Source of the DNA: Planctomycetota bacterium
GTDB lineage: Bacteria; Planctomycetota; J058
Assembly (NCBI GenBank): GCA_023954375.1
Contig: JAMLIC010000026.1
Coordinates: forward strand, 1-64,000
DNA: 64,000 nucleotides
Reading direction: 5' to 3'
Position 1 is the first letter of the stretch. Every line of letters begins with the position of its first letter. Under the pieces are notes generated by a model, which was not told where the DNA came from, did not search any database, and was given only the letters and a program-made list of their open reading frames with translations. Below are positions 17,865-26,852 of this stretch, one piece after another. Made by a program: the position numbers and the translations under genes.

Positions 17865-17946
17865 TGGTCCCGGCGGGATTCGAACCCGCGACCCTTTCGG
17901 GAGCGGATTTTAAGTCCGCCGCGTATGCCGGTTTCGCCACGGGACC
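17865..17946 (-). tRNA. tRNA-Leu (anticodon TAA)
   Basis: The minus strand folds as an 82-nt tRNA. The 7-bp acceptor is GGTCCCG/CGGGACC with discriminator A, the anticodon stem is GCGGA/TCCGC with loop CTTAAAA (anticodon TAA), there is a short variable stem CCCGAAAGGG, and the T arm is CGCGGGTTCGAATCCCGC. The long variable arm and UUA anticodon identify a class II leucine tRNA. CCA is not encoded. The flanking 17823-17864 and 17947-18078 hold no gene; a small CGTCTC/GAGACG hairpin lies on the tRNA 5' side. Confidence 0.95.
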
Positions 17947-18078
17947 GCACCCCGAGGCTACCGGGTCCTCGCGCCCTTCGCCACCGCAGTTCGTACTCGG
18001 TTCCGTCTCTCCTGAGACGAACACAGTTCCAGCTGTGGAGCTTACGAACCGGCCGCGGCCTTGCTTTTGGGTCCAGTT

Positions 18079-19671
18079 GTGAACCGGATCGTCCCGTCCT
18101 TGCTCGCCCTCCTGCTCCTGGCCCCCACGGCCGGCGCGCAGGGGCTCGACCTCGGGGGCGAGTGGCGCCTGCAGGGCCTCGGCGCCGCCGGCGAGGCGCT
18201 CGGCGGCCGGGTGCGCCTCGTCCCTGACGGGGGCGGCTGGCGCTACGAGCGGGAGGTGCGCGTCGAGCGCGACCCGCGCCCGCTCCTCGAGCGCGGGCGG
18301 GCGCACGTCCGCGAGGGCGCCCTGCATCTCGAGGCAGACGTCACGCCCGGGCTCGTGGCGCTCGGCCGCGGGGCGTCGAAGGTCGACCCGGCGCGCGCGC
18401 GCTACCGCGCGGCGGGGCCCGCGTGGCTGGGCGAGCGCCGCGACGCGGCGGGGGTCGGCCGCGAGCGGCTCGAGCGCTGGGAGCCGCGCCGCGACGGCAA
18501 CGCCGTCGAGCTCCTGATCGACGGCGAGGCCTTCGTCCGCATGCGCGACGCGATCGCCGCGGCGCGCGAGTCGATCGAGGTGCAGACCTTCCAGTGGGCC
18601 GACGACCCGACAGGGCGCGGGATCGCGGCGATGCTCCTCGCCAGGGCGCGCCAGGGCGTGCGCGTGCGCTGCCTGGTCGACGCGTCGTCGAAGACGGTCA
18701 ACGACCTGCTGAAGAAGAAGGACATCACGGCCGGCCTCGACCGCGAGCTGCGGGCGGGCGGCGTCGAGGTGATCGTCGCCCACGGCTACCTGCGCGGGCT
18801 CGGCCGCTCGGTCGCCGAGGCGGGGCGCGGCCTGGCCGACGCCACGCGGCGGCTGTTCGGCGGCGCGCCGCCGGCGCGCGAGCGCCGCGGGGTCATGAAC
18901 CACGACCACCGCAAGCTCCTCGTGGTCGACCGCGCCGTGGCCTTCGTCGGCGGCATGAACATCGCGAGCGAGTACGAGCACGAGTGGCACGACGTCCAGG
19001 CGCGCGTCGAGGGGCCCGCCGCGCACGCGGTCCACGCGCTGTTCGTCGACCGCTGGAACGCCGCCTGCCGCCGGGGCGATCGCCCGATGCAGGCCGGCGC
19101 GGCGCCCGCCTTCGAGCGCGCGCCCGGCGACGTGCGGGTGGACGTGCTCGGCAGCATCCCCGGGCTCGACACGAGCATCCGCGACATGTTCCTGCGCGAG
19201 CTCGCCGCGGCGCGCCGCACGATCCTGATCGAGGTGGCCTACTTCCTCGACGACCGGATCATCGACGCCCTGGGCGCGGCCGCGCGCCGGGGGGTGCGCG
19301 CCCTCGTGATCGTCCCCTCGGACGAGATGAACGACGTCTACCTGGTGAAGGAGGCCTTCGCCTGGGTGCACAACGACGTCGTGCGCTCGGGCGTCGAGCT
19401 GTACTTCTACCAGCCGCGCCTCGTCCACTCGAAGCTGGCCGTGTTCGACGGGGCGCGGGCCACGGTCGGCTCGTCGAACCTCGACAAGATGGCGCTCGAC
19501 GGGATCGCCGAGGCGAACGTCTTCATCCCCGACGCGCGCTTCGCCCGCGAGGTCGAGCGGCGCATCTTCGAGGTCGACCTGCCGCAGTGCGAGCGCGCCC
19601 GCGAGCGGCCGCTCCCGTGGCGGCGCAAGCTGATCTCCGGCACGCTCCACGCCTTCCGCGGCCTGCTCTAG
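18079..19671 (+). CDS. secreted phospholipase D-family protein (cardiolipin synthase-like)
   Basis: This is a phosphatidyltransferase/phospholipase D with two HKD half-sites: HDHRKLLVVDRAVAFVGGMN in the middle and VHSKLAVFDGARATVGSSNL near the C-terminus, each followed by the usual GG/GS strand. This matches cardiolipin synthase or a nuclease-like PLD acting on phosphodiesters. The GTG at 18079 gives a signal peptide (IVPSLLALLLLAPTAGAQG), so the protein is exported. A ~130-residue beta-rich N-terminal domain precedes the PLD core. A TTG at 18061 is an alternative start. No operon partner is present. Confidence 0.85.
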   Translation: MNRIVPSLLALLLLAPTAGAQGLDLGGEWRLQGLGAAGEALGGRVRLVPDGGGWRYEREVRVERDPRPLLERGRAHVREGALHLEADVTPGLVALGRGASKVDPARARYRAAGPAWLGERRDAAGVGRERLERWEPRRDGNAVELLIDGEAFVRMRDAIAAARESIEVQTFQWADDPTGRGIAAMLLARARQGVRVRCLVDASSKTVNDLLKKKDITAGLDRELRAGGVEVIVAHGYLRGLGRSVAEAGRGLADATRRLFGGAPPARERRGVMNHDHRKLLVVDRAVAFVGGMNIASEYEHEWHDVQARVEGPAAHAVHALFVDRWNAACRRGDRPMQAGAAPAFERAPGDVRVDVLGSIPGLDTSIRDMFLRELAAARRTILIEVAYFLDDRIIDALGAAARRGVRALVIVPSDEMNDVYLVKEAFAWVHNDVVRSGVELYFYQPRLVHSKLAVFDGARATVGSSNLDKMALDGIAEANVFIPDARFAREVERRIFEVDLPQCERARERPLPWRRKLISGTLHAFRGLL

Positions 19672-19708
19672 CCGGGATCATCCACTCGCGACGGCGCTGG
19701 CGGCCCGG

Positions 19709-22700
19709 TCAAGGGCGCTCCGCCTCGAGCTGCGCGAGGAGCCGCTTCGCTTCCGGGTCGCCCCGTCGCGCCGCCTGCTCGAGCCAGGCGCGGCCCTCGA
19801 CCGGGTCGCTCTCCCCGCACAGCCCGCGGACGAGGGCGTCGCCCAGGGTGACCATCGCCTGGACATGCCCCGCCTCCACAGCCCGACGCCACAGCGACAT
19901 GACCTCCGCGCGGTGCGCCGGCCCGCGGCGGAACAGCAGGAGCCCCAGGCGGTGCATGGCGAAGGGCGAGCCGGCGCCGACCGCCCTTCGGTACCACCCC
20001 TCCGCCTCCGCGGCGTCGAGGCCGCCGCGCCCGTGGGCGGCCAGCTCCGCGAGGTTGAACATGCCCTCGACGGAGCCCGCCTCGGCCGCGCGGCGGAACC
20101 ACGGCACGGCCGCCGCCTCGTCCTCATGGACCTTCGCGAGGTGCGCCCCCAGCTCGAGCATGGCCCCGGTGTGGCCGGCCCGCGCGCCGCGCTCGTACCA
20201 GGCGTGCGCGCCCTCCGGGTCCTCGCCGGGCACGAGGCCCTCCGCGATCAGCTTGCCGTAGCTCCACATGGACCGGGAGAACCCGCGCTCGGCGGCCGCC
20301 CGGTAGCAGTGCGCGGCGCGCGCCGTGTCCCGCGGGACGCCGCGCCCCTCGAGGAAGCAGAGGCCGAGCCGATCCATGGCGTCGGCCCGGTCGTGCTCCT
20401 CGGCCGCCCGCTGGAACCACTCGAAGGCGGCGCGGGCGTCGCCCTCCTTCAGGAGCTCGTCGCCCAGCGTGACCATCGCCTCGCCGTCGCCGCCCTCGGC
20501 CGCCCGGCGCAGCAGGTCGAGGCCGCGCCGCGCCGCCTCGCCGCCGAGGGGCCGCAGCGACATGCCCAGGACCGCCATGGCGTCGAGGTTGCCCGCGGCC
20601 GCGGCCCGCTCCAGCAGCGCGCGGGCCTTCAGGGCGTCCAGCGGGACCCCGCGCCCCATGACGTACGCCATGGCGAGGTTGTTCATGGCGCCCGGGTGCC
20701 CGGCGTCGGCCGCGCGCTGGAACCACGCCGCGCCCGCGACGGGGTCCGCCGGCGCGCCGAGCCCCTGCGCGAGGCAGACGCCGAGCTGGTTCATGGCGGG
20801 GGCGAAGCCCGCCTCGGCGGCGCGCCGGTAGAGGGCCACGGCGCCGACCTCGTCCTTCGGCGGCCCGTCGCCCCTGCGGAGGCGGTCGCCGAGGTCGTGC
20901 AGCGCCGCCGGCCAGCCCGCGTCCGCGGCGCGGCGCAGCCAGGCCAGCGCCTGCGCCGGGTCGGCGGGCACGCCCTCGCCGCGCGCGAGCGCGACGGCGA
21001 GCGCGTGCATGGCCGCGGGCGACCCCGCCTCGGCGCCGCGGGTGAGCCACACGACCCCCTCGGCGCCGCCTCCCTCGGCCTTGATGACCGCCCCGAGCCG
21101 GGCCATGGCCTCCGGCTCGCCCGTGACGGCGAGGCCGCGGTAGAGCCGACGCGCGGCCGCCGGGTCGGCCGGGACCCCGCGCCCGTCGCGCACGGCGTCG
21201 GCGAGGGCGAGGAGCGCCGGGGCGTCGCCGCGCGCGGCGGCGGCCGCGAGCCAGCCGAGCCCCCGCGCCTCGTCGCGCACGTCGGGCGGCCCCTCGCGCA
21301 GGAGGAGCCCGAGGCGCCGCATGCACTCCGTGTCGCCGCGCAGGGCGCCGCGCCGGAGGTAGCCGAGCGCCTCCTGCGCGCGGCCGCCGCGCGAGGCCGC
21401 GTCGCCGAGCGACGCGAGGGCCCGGGCGCTCCCGCGCGCGACCGCCTGCAGGCGCCAGTCGGCCGCCGCCGCGGGGTCGGGGGGCGCGCCGCGCCCCCCC
21501 TCGAGGGCCGCCGCGCGGTCGACCATGGCCTCGGCGTCGCCCGCGCGGGCGGCGCGCTCGAGCCAGCGCGCCGCCTCCGCCGGGTCGTCCGTCACGCGGG
21601 CGAGGCCGCGCGCGGCGGCGAGGTCCCCGCGCTCCGCGGCGCGGCGGTACCAGGCCGCGGCCTGCGCCGGGTCCTTCGTCGTGCCTCGCCCCGCCTCGTG
21701 CAGCGCCCCCAGGGCGCGCGCGGCGCGCGGGTCCCCGGCGGCGGCCGCCTCCCGGTAGCAGGGCAGCGCCGCCGGGGCGCCCGGCCGCGTCCAGCCGCCG
21801 CGCGCGCGCGAGGGCGGGCTCGTCCGGGGCGGCGACGAGGCGGCCCTGCGGCGGCGGGTCGCGGCCGCGCGAGGGAGCGCGTGCGCGAGCGCCACGCCGA
21901 GGCCGACCGCCGCGAGCCCGACGGCCGCGAGCGGCAGGAGCCGCCGTCGGGCCGGCGGCGGCTGGGGCGCGGCCGGCGGCGCCAGGGCCTCGTCGAGGGC
22001 CCGCGCCAGCGCCTCGCCGTCGGCGTAGCGCTCGGCGGGGCTCGCCCGGATGGCGCGGAGGCACACGGCCTCGAGGGCGCGGTCGACCGACGGGTCGAGC
22101 GCCCGGGGCGGCAGCGGGCGCGCGGCGCAGAGCTTCTCGGTGAGCTCCAGGAGGCTCTCCCCGTGGAAGGGGAGGAAGCCGGTGAGGGCCTGGTAGAGGA
22201 CGACCCCCAGGCCCCACACGTCGGCGGGCGGGCCGACCGCGTCGCGCAGCCCGCGCGCCTGCTCGGGGCTCATGAAGAGCGGCGTCCCGACCATGCCGCC
22301 CGTCTGCGTGAGCCGCTCGGCGCCGCAGGTCCACGCCAGCCCGAAGTCGGCCACGCGGAGCTGGCCGCTGCGGTCGACGAGCAGGTTGCTCGGCTTGACG
22401 TCGCGGTGGACCACGCCGCGCTCGTGCGCGTGGCCGAGCGCCCGCGCCGCGTCGCGGACCAGCTCGGCGCGGCGGCGCGGCGGCAGCTCGGGCAGCACCT
22501 CGCCGAGCGTCCTCGCCCCCTCGATCAGCTCGCAGGCGAGGTAGGAGACGCCCTCGATCCCGGCGTCGAAGACGCGCACGATCCCGGGGTGGTCGAGGGC
22601 CGCCATGACGCGGGCCTCGCGCCGGAAGCGCTCCTGCCGGTCCGGTCGCGCGTCGGCCTCCCGGATCACCTTGAGCGCCACGACCCGGTCGGTGCGCCGG

Positions 22701-22879
22701 TCGCGCGCGCGGTGGACGACGCCCATCGCCCCGCGCCCGAGCTCCTCCTGGAGCTCGTAGCGCCCCGCGATCAGGAGCCCGGGCGCGGCGGCGGCCTCGG
22801 CGGCGGGCGCCGGGCCCCCGCCGGCGGAGCCGGTGCTGGGCCACGTGGACGCGTCGTCGTCGGGCGCCACGCCACCCAT
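19709..22879 (-). CDS. Ser/Thr protein kinase with C-terminal Sel1 repeats
   Basis: The 1056-residue protein has an acidic, Ala-rich start, then a Hanks kinase domain (about 38-300): GRGAMG loop, Lys70 in VALKV, HRDVKPSN (Asp160) and DFG (178-180), all intact. A membrane helix (LLPLAAVGLAAVGLGVALAHAL) follows. About 18 Sel1-like repeats of the type AWYRRAAERGD..A fill the rest, so the kinase is cytoplasmic and the repeats periplasmic. Between about 21770 and 21880 the reading frame gives Arg/Ser/Pro junk. A neighbouring frame gives a sensible linker (APDEPALARARRLDAAGRPG), implying two compensating indels. It is divergent from a second kinase/Sel1 gene 148 bp away. Confidence 0.85.
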   Translation of the reverse strand: MGGVAPDDDASTWPSTGSAGGGPAPAAEAAAAPGLLIAGRYELQEELGRGAMGVVHRARDRRTDRVVALKVIREADARPDRQERFRREARVMAALDHPGIVRVFDAGIEGVSYLACELIEGARTLGEVLPELPPRRRAELVRDAARALGHAHERGVVHRDVKPSNLLVDRSGQLRVADFGLAWTCGAERLTQTGGMVGTPLFMSPEQARGLRDAVGPPADVWGLGVVLYQALTGFLPFHGESLLELTEKLCAARPLPPRALDPSVDRALEAVCLRAIRASPAERYADGEALARALDEALAPPAAPQPPPARRRLLPLAAVGLAAVGLGVALAHALPRAAATRRRRAASSPPRTSPPSRARGGWTRPGAPAALPCYREAAAAGDPRAARALGALHEAGRGTTKDPAQAAAWYRRAAERGDLAAARGLARVTDDPAEAARWLERAARAGDAEAMVDRAAALEGGRGAPPDPAAAADWRLQAVARGSARALASLGDAASRGGRAQEALGYLRRGALRGDTECMRRLGLLLREGPPDVRDEARGLGWLAAAAARGDAPALLALADAVRDGRGVPADPAAARRLYRGLAVTGEPEAMARLGAVIKAEGGGAEGVVWLTRGAEAGSPAAMHALAVALARGEGVPADPAQALAWLRRAADAGWPAALHDLGDRLRRGDGPPKDEVGAVALYRRAAEAGFAPAMNQLGVCLAQGLGAPADPVAGAAWFQRAADAGHPGAMNNLAMAYVMGRGVPLDALKARALLERAAAAGNLDAMAVLGMSLRPLGGEAARRGLDLLRRAAEGGDGEAMVTLGDELLKEGDARAAFEWFQRAAEEHDRADAMDRLGLCFLEGRGVPRDTARAAHCYRAAAERGFSRSMWSYGKLIAEGLVPGEDPEGAHAWYERGARAGHTGAMLELGAHLAKVHEDEAAAVPWFRRAAEAGSVEGMFNLAELAAHGRGGLDAAEAEGWYRRAVGAGSPFAMHRLGLLLFRRGPAHRAEVMSLWRRAVEAGHVQAMVTLGDALVRGLCGESDPVEGRAWLEQAARRGDPEAKRLLAQLEAERP

Positions 22880-23027
22880 GCTGGCAGGGCGGGGGGACCC
22901 GGGGCAACCCCCGGGCCCTCGATGGCTGAACGCATCCGCGCGCCTTGGCCAGCGGACGTCGCGGGCCCGAGACGCCGCGAGGCGGGGCTCCCGGTCGCGC
23001 TGGCGAGGCCGTCGGCGCGCGAGCACC

Positions 23028-26000
23028 ATGCAGCGGATGATGCCGTTCGAGGGCCCGACGCCCGACCCGCCGCCGCGGTCGCCGTCGGGCCACGGATCCC
23101 AGCGCGTGCTCGGCCCGTTCGAGCTCCTGGCCGAGCTCGGCCGGGGCGGCGTGGGCGTCGTCTACCGCGCGCGCGACGGGCGCGCCGGCGGCCGCGAGGT
23201 GGCGCTCAAGGTCCTCCTGCAGGCCGAGATCACGCCGCAGCGGCTCGAGCGCTTCCGCCGCGAGGCGGTCCTCTCGGCCGCCCTGCACCACCCGGGGATC
23301 GTGCGCGCCCTCGACGCGGGCATGGCCGCCGGGCGGCCCTGGGTGGCGTTCGAGCTCGTCGACGGCGCCCGCACCCTCGCCGAGGTGCTGCCCGCGCTCT
23401 CGACGCGGCGGCGGGCGGAGCTGCTCCGCGACGCGGCGCGCGCGCTGGGCCACGCGCACGCGCGCGGCGTCGTCCACCGCGACGTCAAGCCGGCGAACCT
23501 GCTCGTCGACCGGGGCGGCCGCCTGCGCGTGACCGACTTCGGCCTGGCCGCCGCGCGCGGCTTCTCGCCGCTCACGCAGTCGGGCAGCATGGTCGGCACG
23601 CCGCTGTGGATGTCGCCCGAGCAGGCGGAGTCGCGCCGCGACCAGGTGGGGCCCGCGAGCGACGTCTGGAGCCTGGGCGTGATCCTCTACGAGGCGCTCG
23701 CCGGGGTCCCGCCGTTCACGGGCGCCACGCTGGTCGACCTTGTGGCGTCGATCTCGCGCGCGGCCCCGCGCCCGCCGCGGCACCTGGCGGCGGGCGTGCC
23801 GCCGGCGCTCGAGGCCGTGTGCCTGAAGGCGCTGCAGCGCGACCCCGCCCGGCGCCACGCGGACGGCGCCGCCCTGGCGCTCGACCTCGACCAGGCGCTC
23901 GAGCGGCTCGACGACCTGGCGCGCTCGGACACGCGGGGGGGCGGCGCCCCCGCGCCGCCGACGCGGTCGCCGGGGCGTCGCGCGCTCCTCGGCGTCCACG
24001 CGGCGCTGGCCGCCGCGGGGGTGGTCCTGCTCCTGGCGCTGGCGGCGCTCCGCCCGGGCGCGGGCGTCGACGCGGTCGCGCGCGCCCGCGGGCTCGAGGC
24101 CACGGACCCGGCGGCGGCGCGGGCGGCCTACCTGCTCGCGGCCGGGGGCGACGTCCGCGCCATGCGGCCCCTGGCCGACCTCCTCGAGCGTGGGCGCGGC
24201 GGGCCGGCCGACGGCGGCGGCGGCGGGCTGGTGGCGGCGGGCGGCCGAGGGCGGCGACGGCGCGGCGCAGGTCGAGCTCGCGCGGCGGGCCGACGCGGCG
24301 GGCGACGCGGCGGCGGCCACGGCCTGGTGGCGGCGGGCGGCGGAGGGCGACCCGGACGCCATGGTGGCGCTGGGGCGGCGCCTCCAGGAGGGGCGGGGCG
24401 CGCCGCGCGACGCGCTGGCGACGACGTGGCTGCGGCGCGCGGCGGAGCGCGGGGACACGGGCGCCATGCGGGCGCTCGCCGTCGCGCTCGAGCGCGACGA
24501 CCCGGCGCTCGCGGCGTCGTGGCGCCGCCGCGCGGCCGACGCGGGCGACGTCGCGGCGATGATCGCGCTCGCCCACGCCGAGCCGGACGACGCCGCGGCG
24601 TCGGCCTGGCTGCGGCGGGCGGCCGTGGCGGGCGAGCCGAGGGCGATGCGCCTCCTCGCGGAGCGGCTCGCCGCCGGGCGCGGCGTCGAGGCCGACGCGG
24701 CCCCGACCCGGCCGGGGCGGCGCGGTGGTTCGAGCGGGCCGCCGCCGCCGGCGACGCGCCGGCCGTGCTGGCCCTGGCGGAGCGGCTCGCGGCCAGCGAC
24801 CGCGAGGCGGCGCTCCAGTGGCTGCGGCGCGGCGCGCGCGGGCGCGACGCGCCGTGCATGGTCGCGCTGGCGCGCGCGCACCTCGCCGCGGGCGAGGTCG
24901 GCGCGGCGCTCCCGTGGCTCCTGCACGCCGCGGCGGCCGGGCGGGGCGACGCCGCGGCGCTGACCGGCGGCCGGTTCGAGCGCGGCGAGGGCGTGCCGAA
25001 GGACGACCGCCGCGCGCGCGAGTGGTTCAAGCGGGCGGCGGACCTGGGCGACGTCGACGGTGTGGCCGCCCTTGGCCGCTACATGGCCGACGGGCTGGGG
25101 GGGCCGCGCGACGCGCACCAGGCGCTCCTGCTCCTGCGGCGCGCGGCGGCGGCGGGGCACGCCGACGCCATGAGCCACCTCGGCCGGGCGCTCGAGCGCG
25201 GGCTCGGCGGCGCGCGCGAGGCCGCGCAGGCGCGCGGGTGGTTCGAGAAGGGCGCCGCGGCGGGCAGCGTGCGCGCCATGCTCCGCCTGGCCGAGCTGCT
25301 CGAGGCGGAGGCGGGCGGCCGGCCGGAGGCGCGGGCCGAGGCGGCCGACCTCTACCGGCAGGCGGCGGCGCGGGGCGACGCGACGGGGATGAACAACTGG
25401 GGCCACGCCCTGCTCCAGGGCGAGGGCGTCGCGCAGGACGAGGCGGCGGGCCTGGGCTGGGTCCGCCGCGCGGCCGAGGCGGGCTCGGCCAAGGCGATGA
25501 CCAACCTGGGCCTCCTCCTCATGCAGGGGCGCGGGGGGCCGCCCGACGCGGCGGCGGCCCGCGAGTGGCTGCAGCGCGCCAGCGCCGGGGGCGACCCGCG
25601 GGCGACGCGGCTGCTCGCGGACGGCGCGGCGGCGGAGCGGCCGGCCGACCCGGCCGCGCTGCGGGCCGACGCCGAGCGGGGCGACGCGAGGGCCGCCGCC
25701 GAGCTGGGCCTGGCCCTGCGCGACGGGCGCGGGGTGGAGCGCGACGCGGTCCAGGCGGAGGCCTGGCTGCGCCGGGGCCTCGAGGGCGGGCACGCGGCGG
25801 CGCTCGTCCCGCTGGCGCGGCTGGTGGCCGGGCGGGGCGCGCGGGCCGACGCGGTCGAGCTCCTGCGCCCCGCGGCGGCGCGCGGCGACGCCGCCGCGGC
25901 GCTCGAGCTGGCCCAGCTCGTCGAGGGCCCGGCGGCGGGCGACCTGCGCGACGACGCGCTGGCGGCCGTCCTCCTCCGCCGGGCCGCCGACCAGGGCGAG

Positions 26001-26849
26001 CCGGCGGCGATGACCCGCCTGGCGGTCCTCCTGCGCGAGGGGCGCGGGGTCGCGCGCGACCCGGCCCAGGCGGTCGTCTGGCTGCGGCGCGCGGCCGACG
26101 CGGGGCGCGTCGACGCGCGGGCGCTCCTCGCCGACCACCTCGCCATGGGGCTCGGCGTCGAGCGGGACGTCACCGAGGCCCTGCGCCTTTACGCCGCCGC
26201 GGCCGATGCGGGGGACGCGGCCGGGATGACCGGCTTCGCGCGGCTGCTCCTCGCCGGCCCCGCGACGACCTGGGCCGAGGGGGCCCGCTGGGCGCACAAG
26301 GCGGCCGCCGCCGGTCATCCGCCGGGCATGGTCGTGCTGGCGGGCGCCCTGGTGAAGGGGCGCGGCGTGCGCCGCAGCACGCGCACGGCCATGGGCTACC
26401 TGCGGCGGGCGGCGGCGGCGGGCGAGGCCGAGGCCGTCCTGCGGCTCGCCCAGCTGTTCGACGACCTGGGCAAGGCCCAGGCGGCGCGCGAGCTGGTCCG
26501 GGCGCTCGCCGACCGCGGCGACGGCCGCGCCATGCTCCTCCTCACGCGCCTGCACGTGAGCCGGCGCGCGCCGTCGACGAAGGAGGAGGCGCTGGGCTGG
26601 ATGAACCGGCTGGTCGAGGCCGGCGTCCCCCAGGCGCTCGTCCTCCTCGCGCGGCGCGGCGCGGAGAGCGACCCGGCGGCGGGCCTGGCGCTCCTGCGCC
26701 GGGCCGCGGAGGCGGGGCACCCCGGGGCCATGGTCGAGGTGGCGCGGCGCATCCAGGCGAGCGACCCGAAGGCGGCGCGCGCCTGGCTCGAGCGGGCCGC
26801 GGCGCTCGGGGAGGCGGAGGCGCGGCTGCGGCTCGCGGCGGGGGGGTAG
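23028..26849 (+). CDS. Ser/Thr protein kinase with extended Sel1 repeat domain
   Basis: The ~1270-residue product has an intact kinase: GRGGVG loop, Lys61 in VALKV, HRDVKPAN (150-157) and DFG (170-172). A membrane helix (HAALAAAGVVLLLALAAL) and more than 20 Sel1-like repeats follow to the C-terminus. Between about 24215 and 24706 the repeats continue only in the +1 frame (GWWRRAAEGGD; TTWLRRAAERGDTGAM), after which the original frame resumes (AARWFERAAAAGD). The switches sit at a GGC run and a CCCC run, so they look like compensating indels. The start ATG at 23028 has alternatives at 23037 and 23040. It is paralogous to the divergent neighbour and ends 3 nt from the RNase D stop. Confidence 0.83.
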   Translation: MQRMMPFEGPTPDPPPRSPSGHGSQRVLGPFELLAELGRGGVGVVYRARDGRAGGREVALKVLLQAEITPQRLERFRREAVLSAALHHPGIVRALDAGMAAGRPWVAFELVDGARTLAEVLPALSTRRRAELLRDAARALGHAHARGVVHRDVKPANLLVDRGGRLRVTDFGLAAARGFSPLTQSGSMVGTPLWMSPEQAESRRDQVGPASDVWSLGVILYEALAGVPPFTGATLVDLVASISRAAPRPPRHLAAGVPPALEAVCLKALQRDPARRHADGAALALDLDQALERLDDLARSDTRGGGAPAPPTRSPGRRALLGVHAALAAAGVVLLLALAALRPGAGVDAVARARGLEATDPAAARAAYLLAAGGDVRAMRPLADLLERGRGGPADGGGGGLVAAGGRGRRRRGAGRARAAGRRGGRRGGGHGLVAAGGGGRPGRHGGAGAAPPGGAGRAARRAGDDVAAARGGARGHGRHAGARRRARARRPGARGVVAPPRGRRGRRRGDDRARPRRAGRRRGVGLAAAGGRGGRAEGDAPPRGAARRRARRRGRRGPDPAGAARWFERAAAAGDAPAVLALAERLAASDREAALQWLRRGARGRDAPCMVALARAHLAAGEVGAALPWLLHAAAAGRGDAAALTGGRFERGEGVPKDDRRAREWFKRAADLGDVDGVAALGRYMADGLGGPRDAHQALLLLRRAAAAGHADAMSHLGRALERGLGGAREAAQARGWFEKGAAAGSVRAMLRLAELLEAEAGGRPEARAEAADLYRQAAARGDATGMNNWGHALLQGEGVAQDEAAGLGWVRRAAEAGSAKAMTNLGLLLMQGRGGPPDAAAAREWLQRASAGGDPRATRLLADGAAAERPADPAALRADAERGDARAAAELGLALRDGRGVERDAVQAEAWLRRGLEGGHAAALVPLARLVAGRGARADAVELLRPAAARGDAAAALELAQLVEGPAAGDLRDDALAAVLLRRAADQGEPAAMTRLAVLLREGRGVARDPAQAVVWLRRAADAGRVDARALLADHLAMGLGVERDVTEALRLYAAAADAGDAAGMTGFARLLLAGPATTWAEGARWAHKAAAAGHPPGMVVLAGALVKGRGVRRSTRTAMGYLRRAAAAGEAEAVLRLAQLFDDLGKAQAARELVRALADRGDGRAMLLLTRLHVSRRAPSTKEEALGWMNRLVEAGVPQALVLLARRGAESDPAAGLALLRRAAEAGHPGAMVEVARRIQASDPKAARAWLERAAALGEAEARLRLAAGG

Positions 26850-26852
26850 GCC

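Noticed and set aside
22880..23027. Shared operator between the two divergent kinase genes
   Set aside because: Only a short CCCGGGG/CCCCGGG palindrome is visible, expected by chance at this GC content; no promoter hexamers could be supported.
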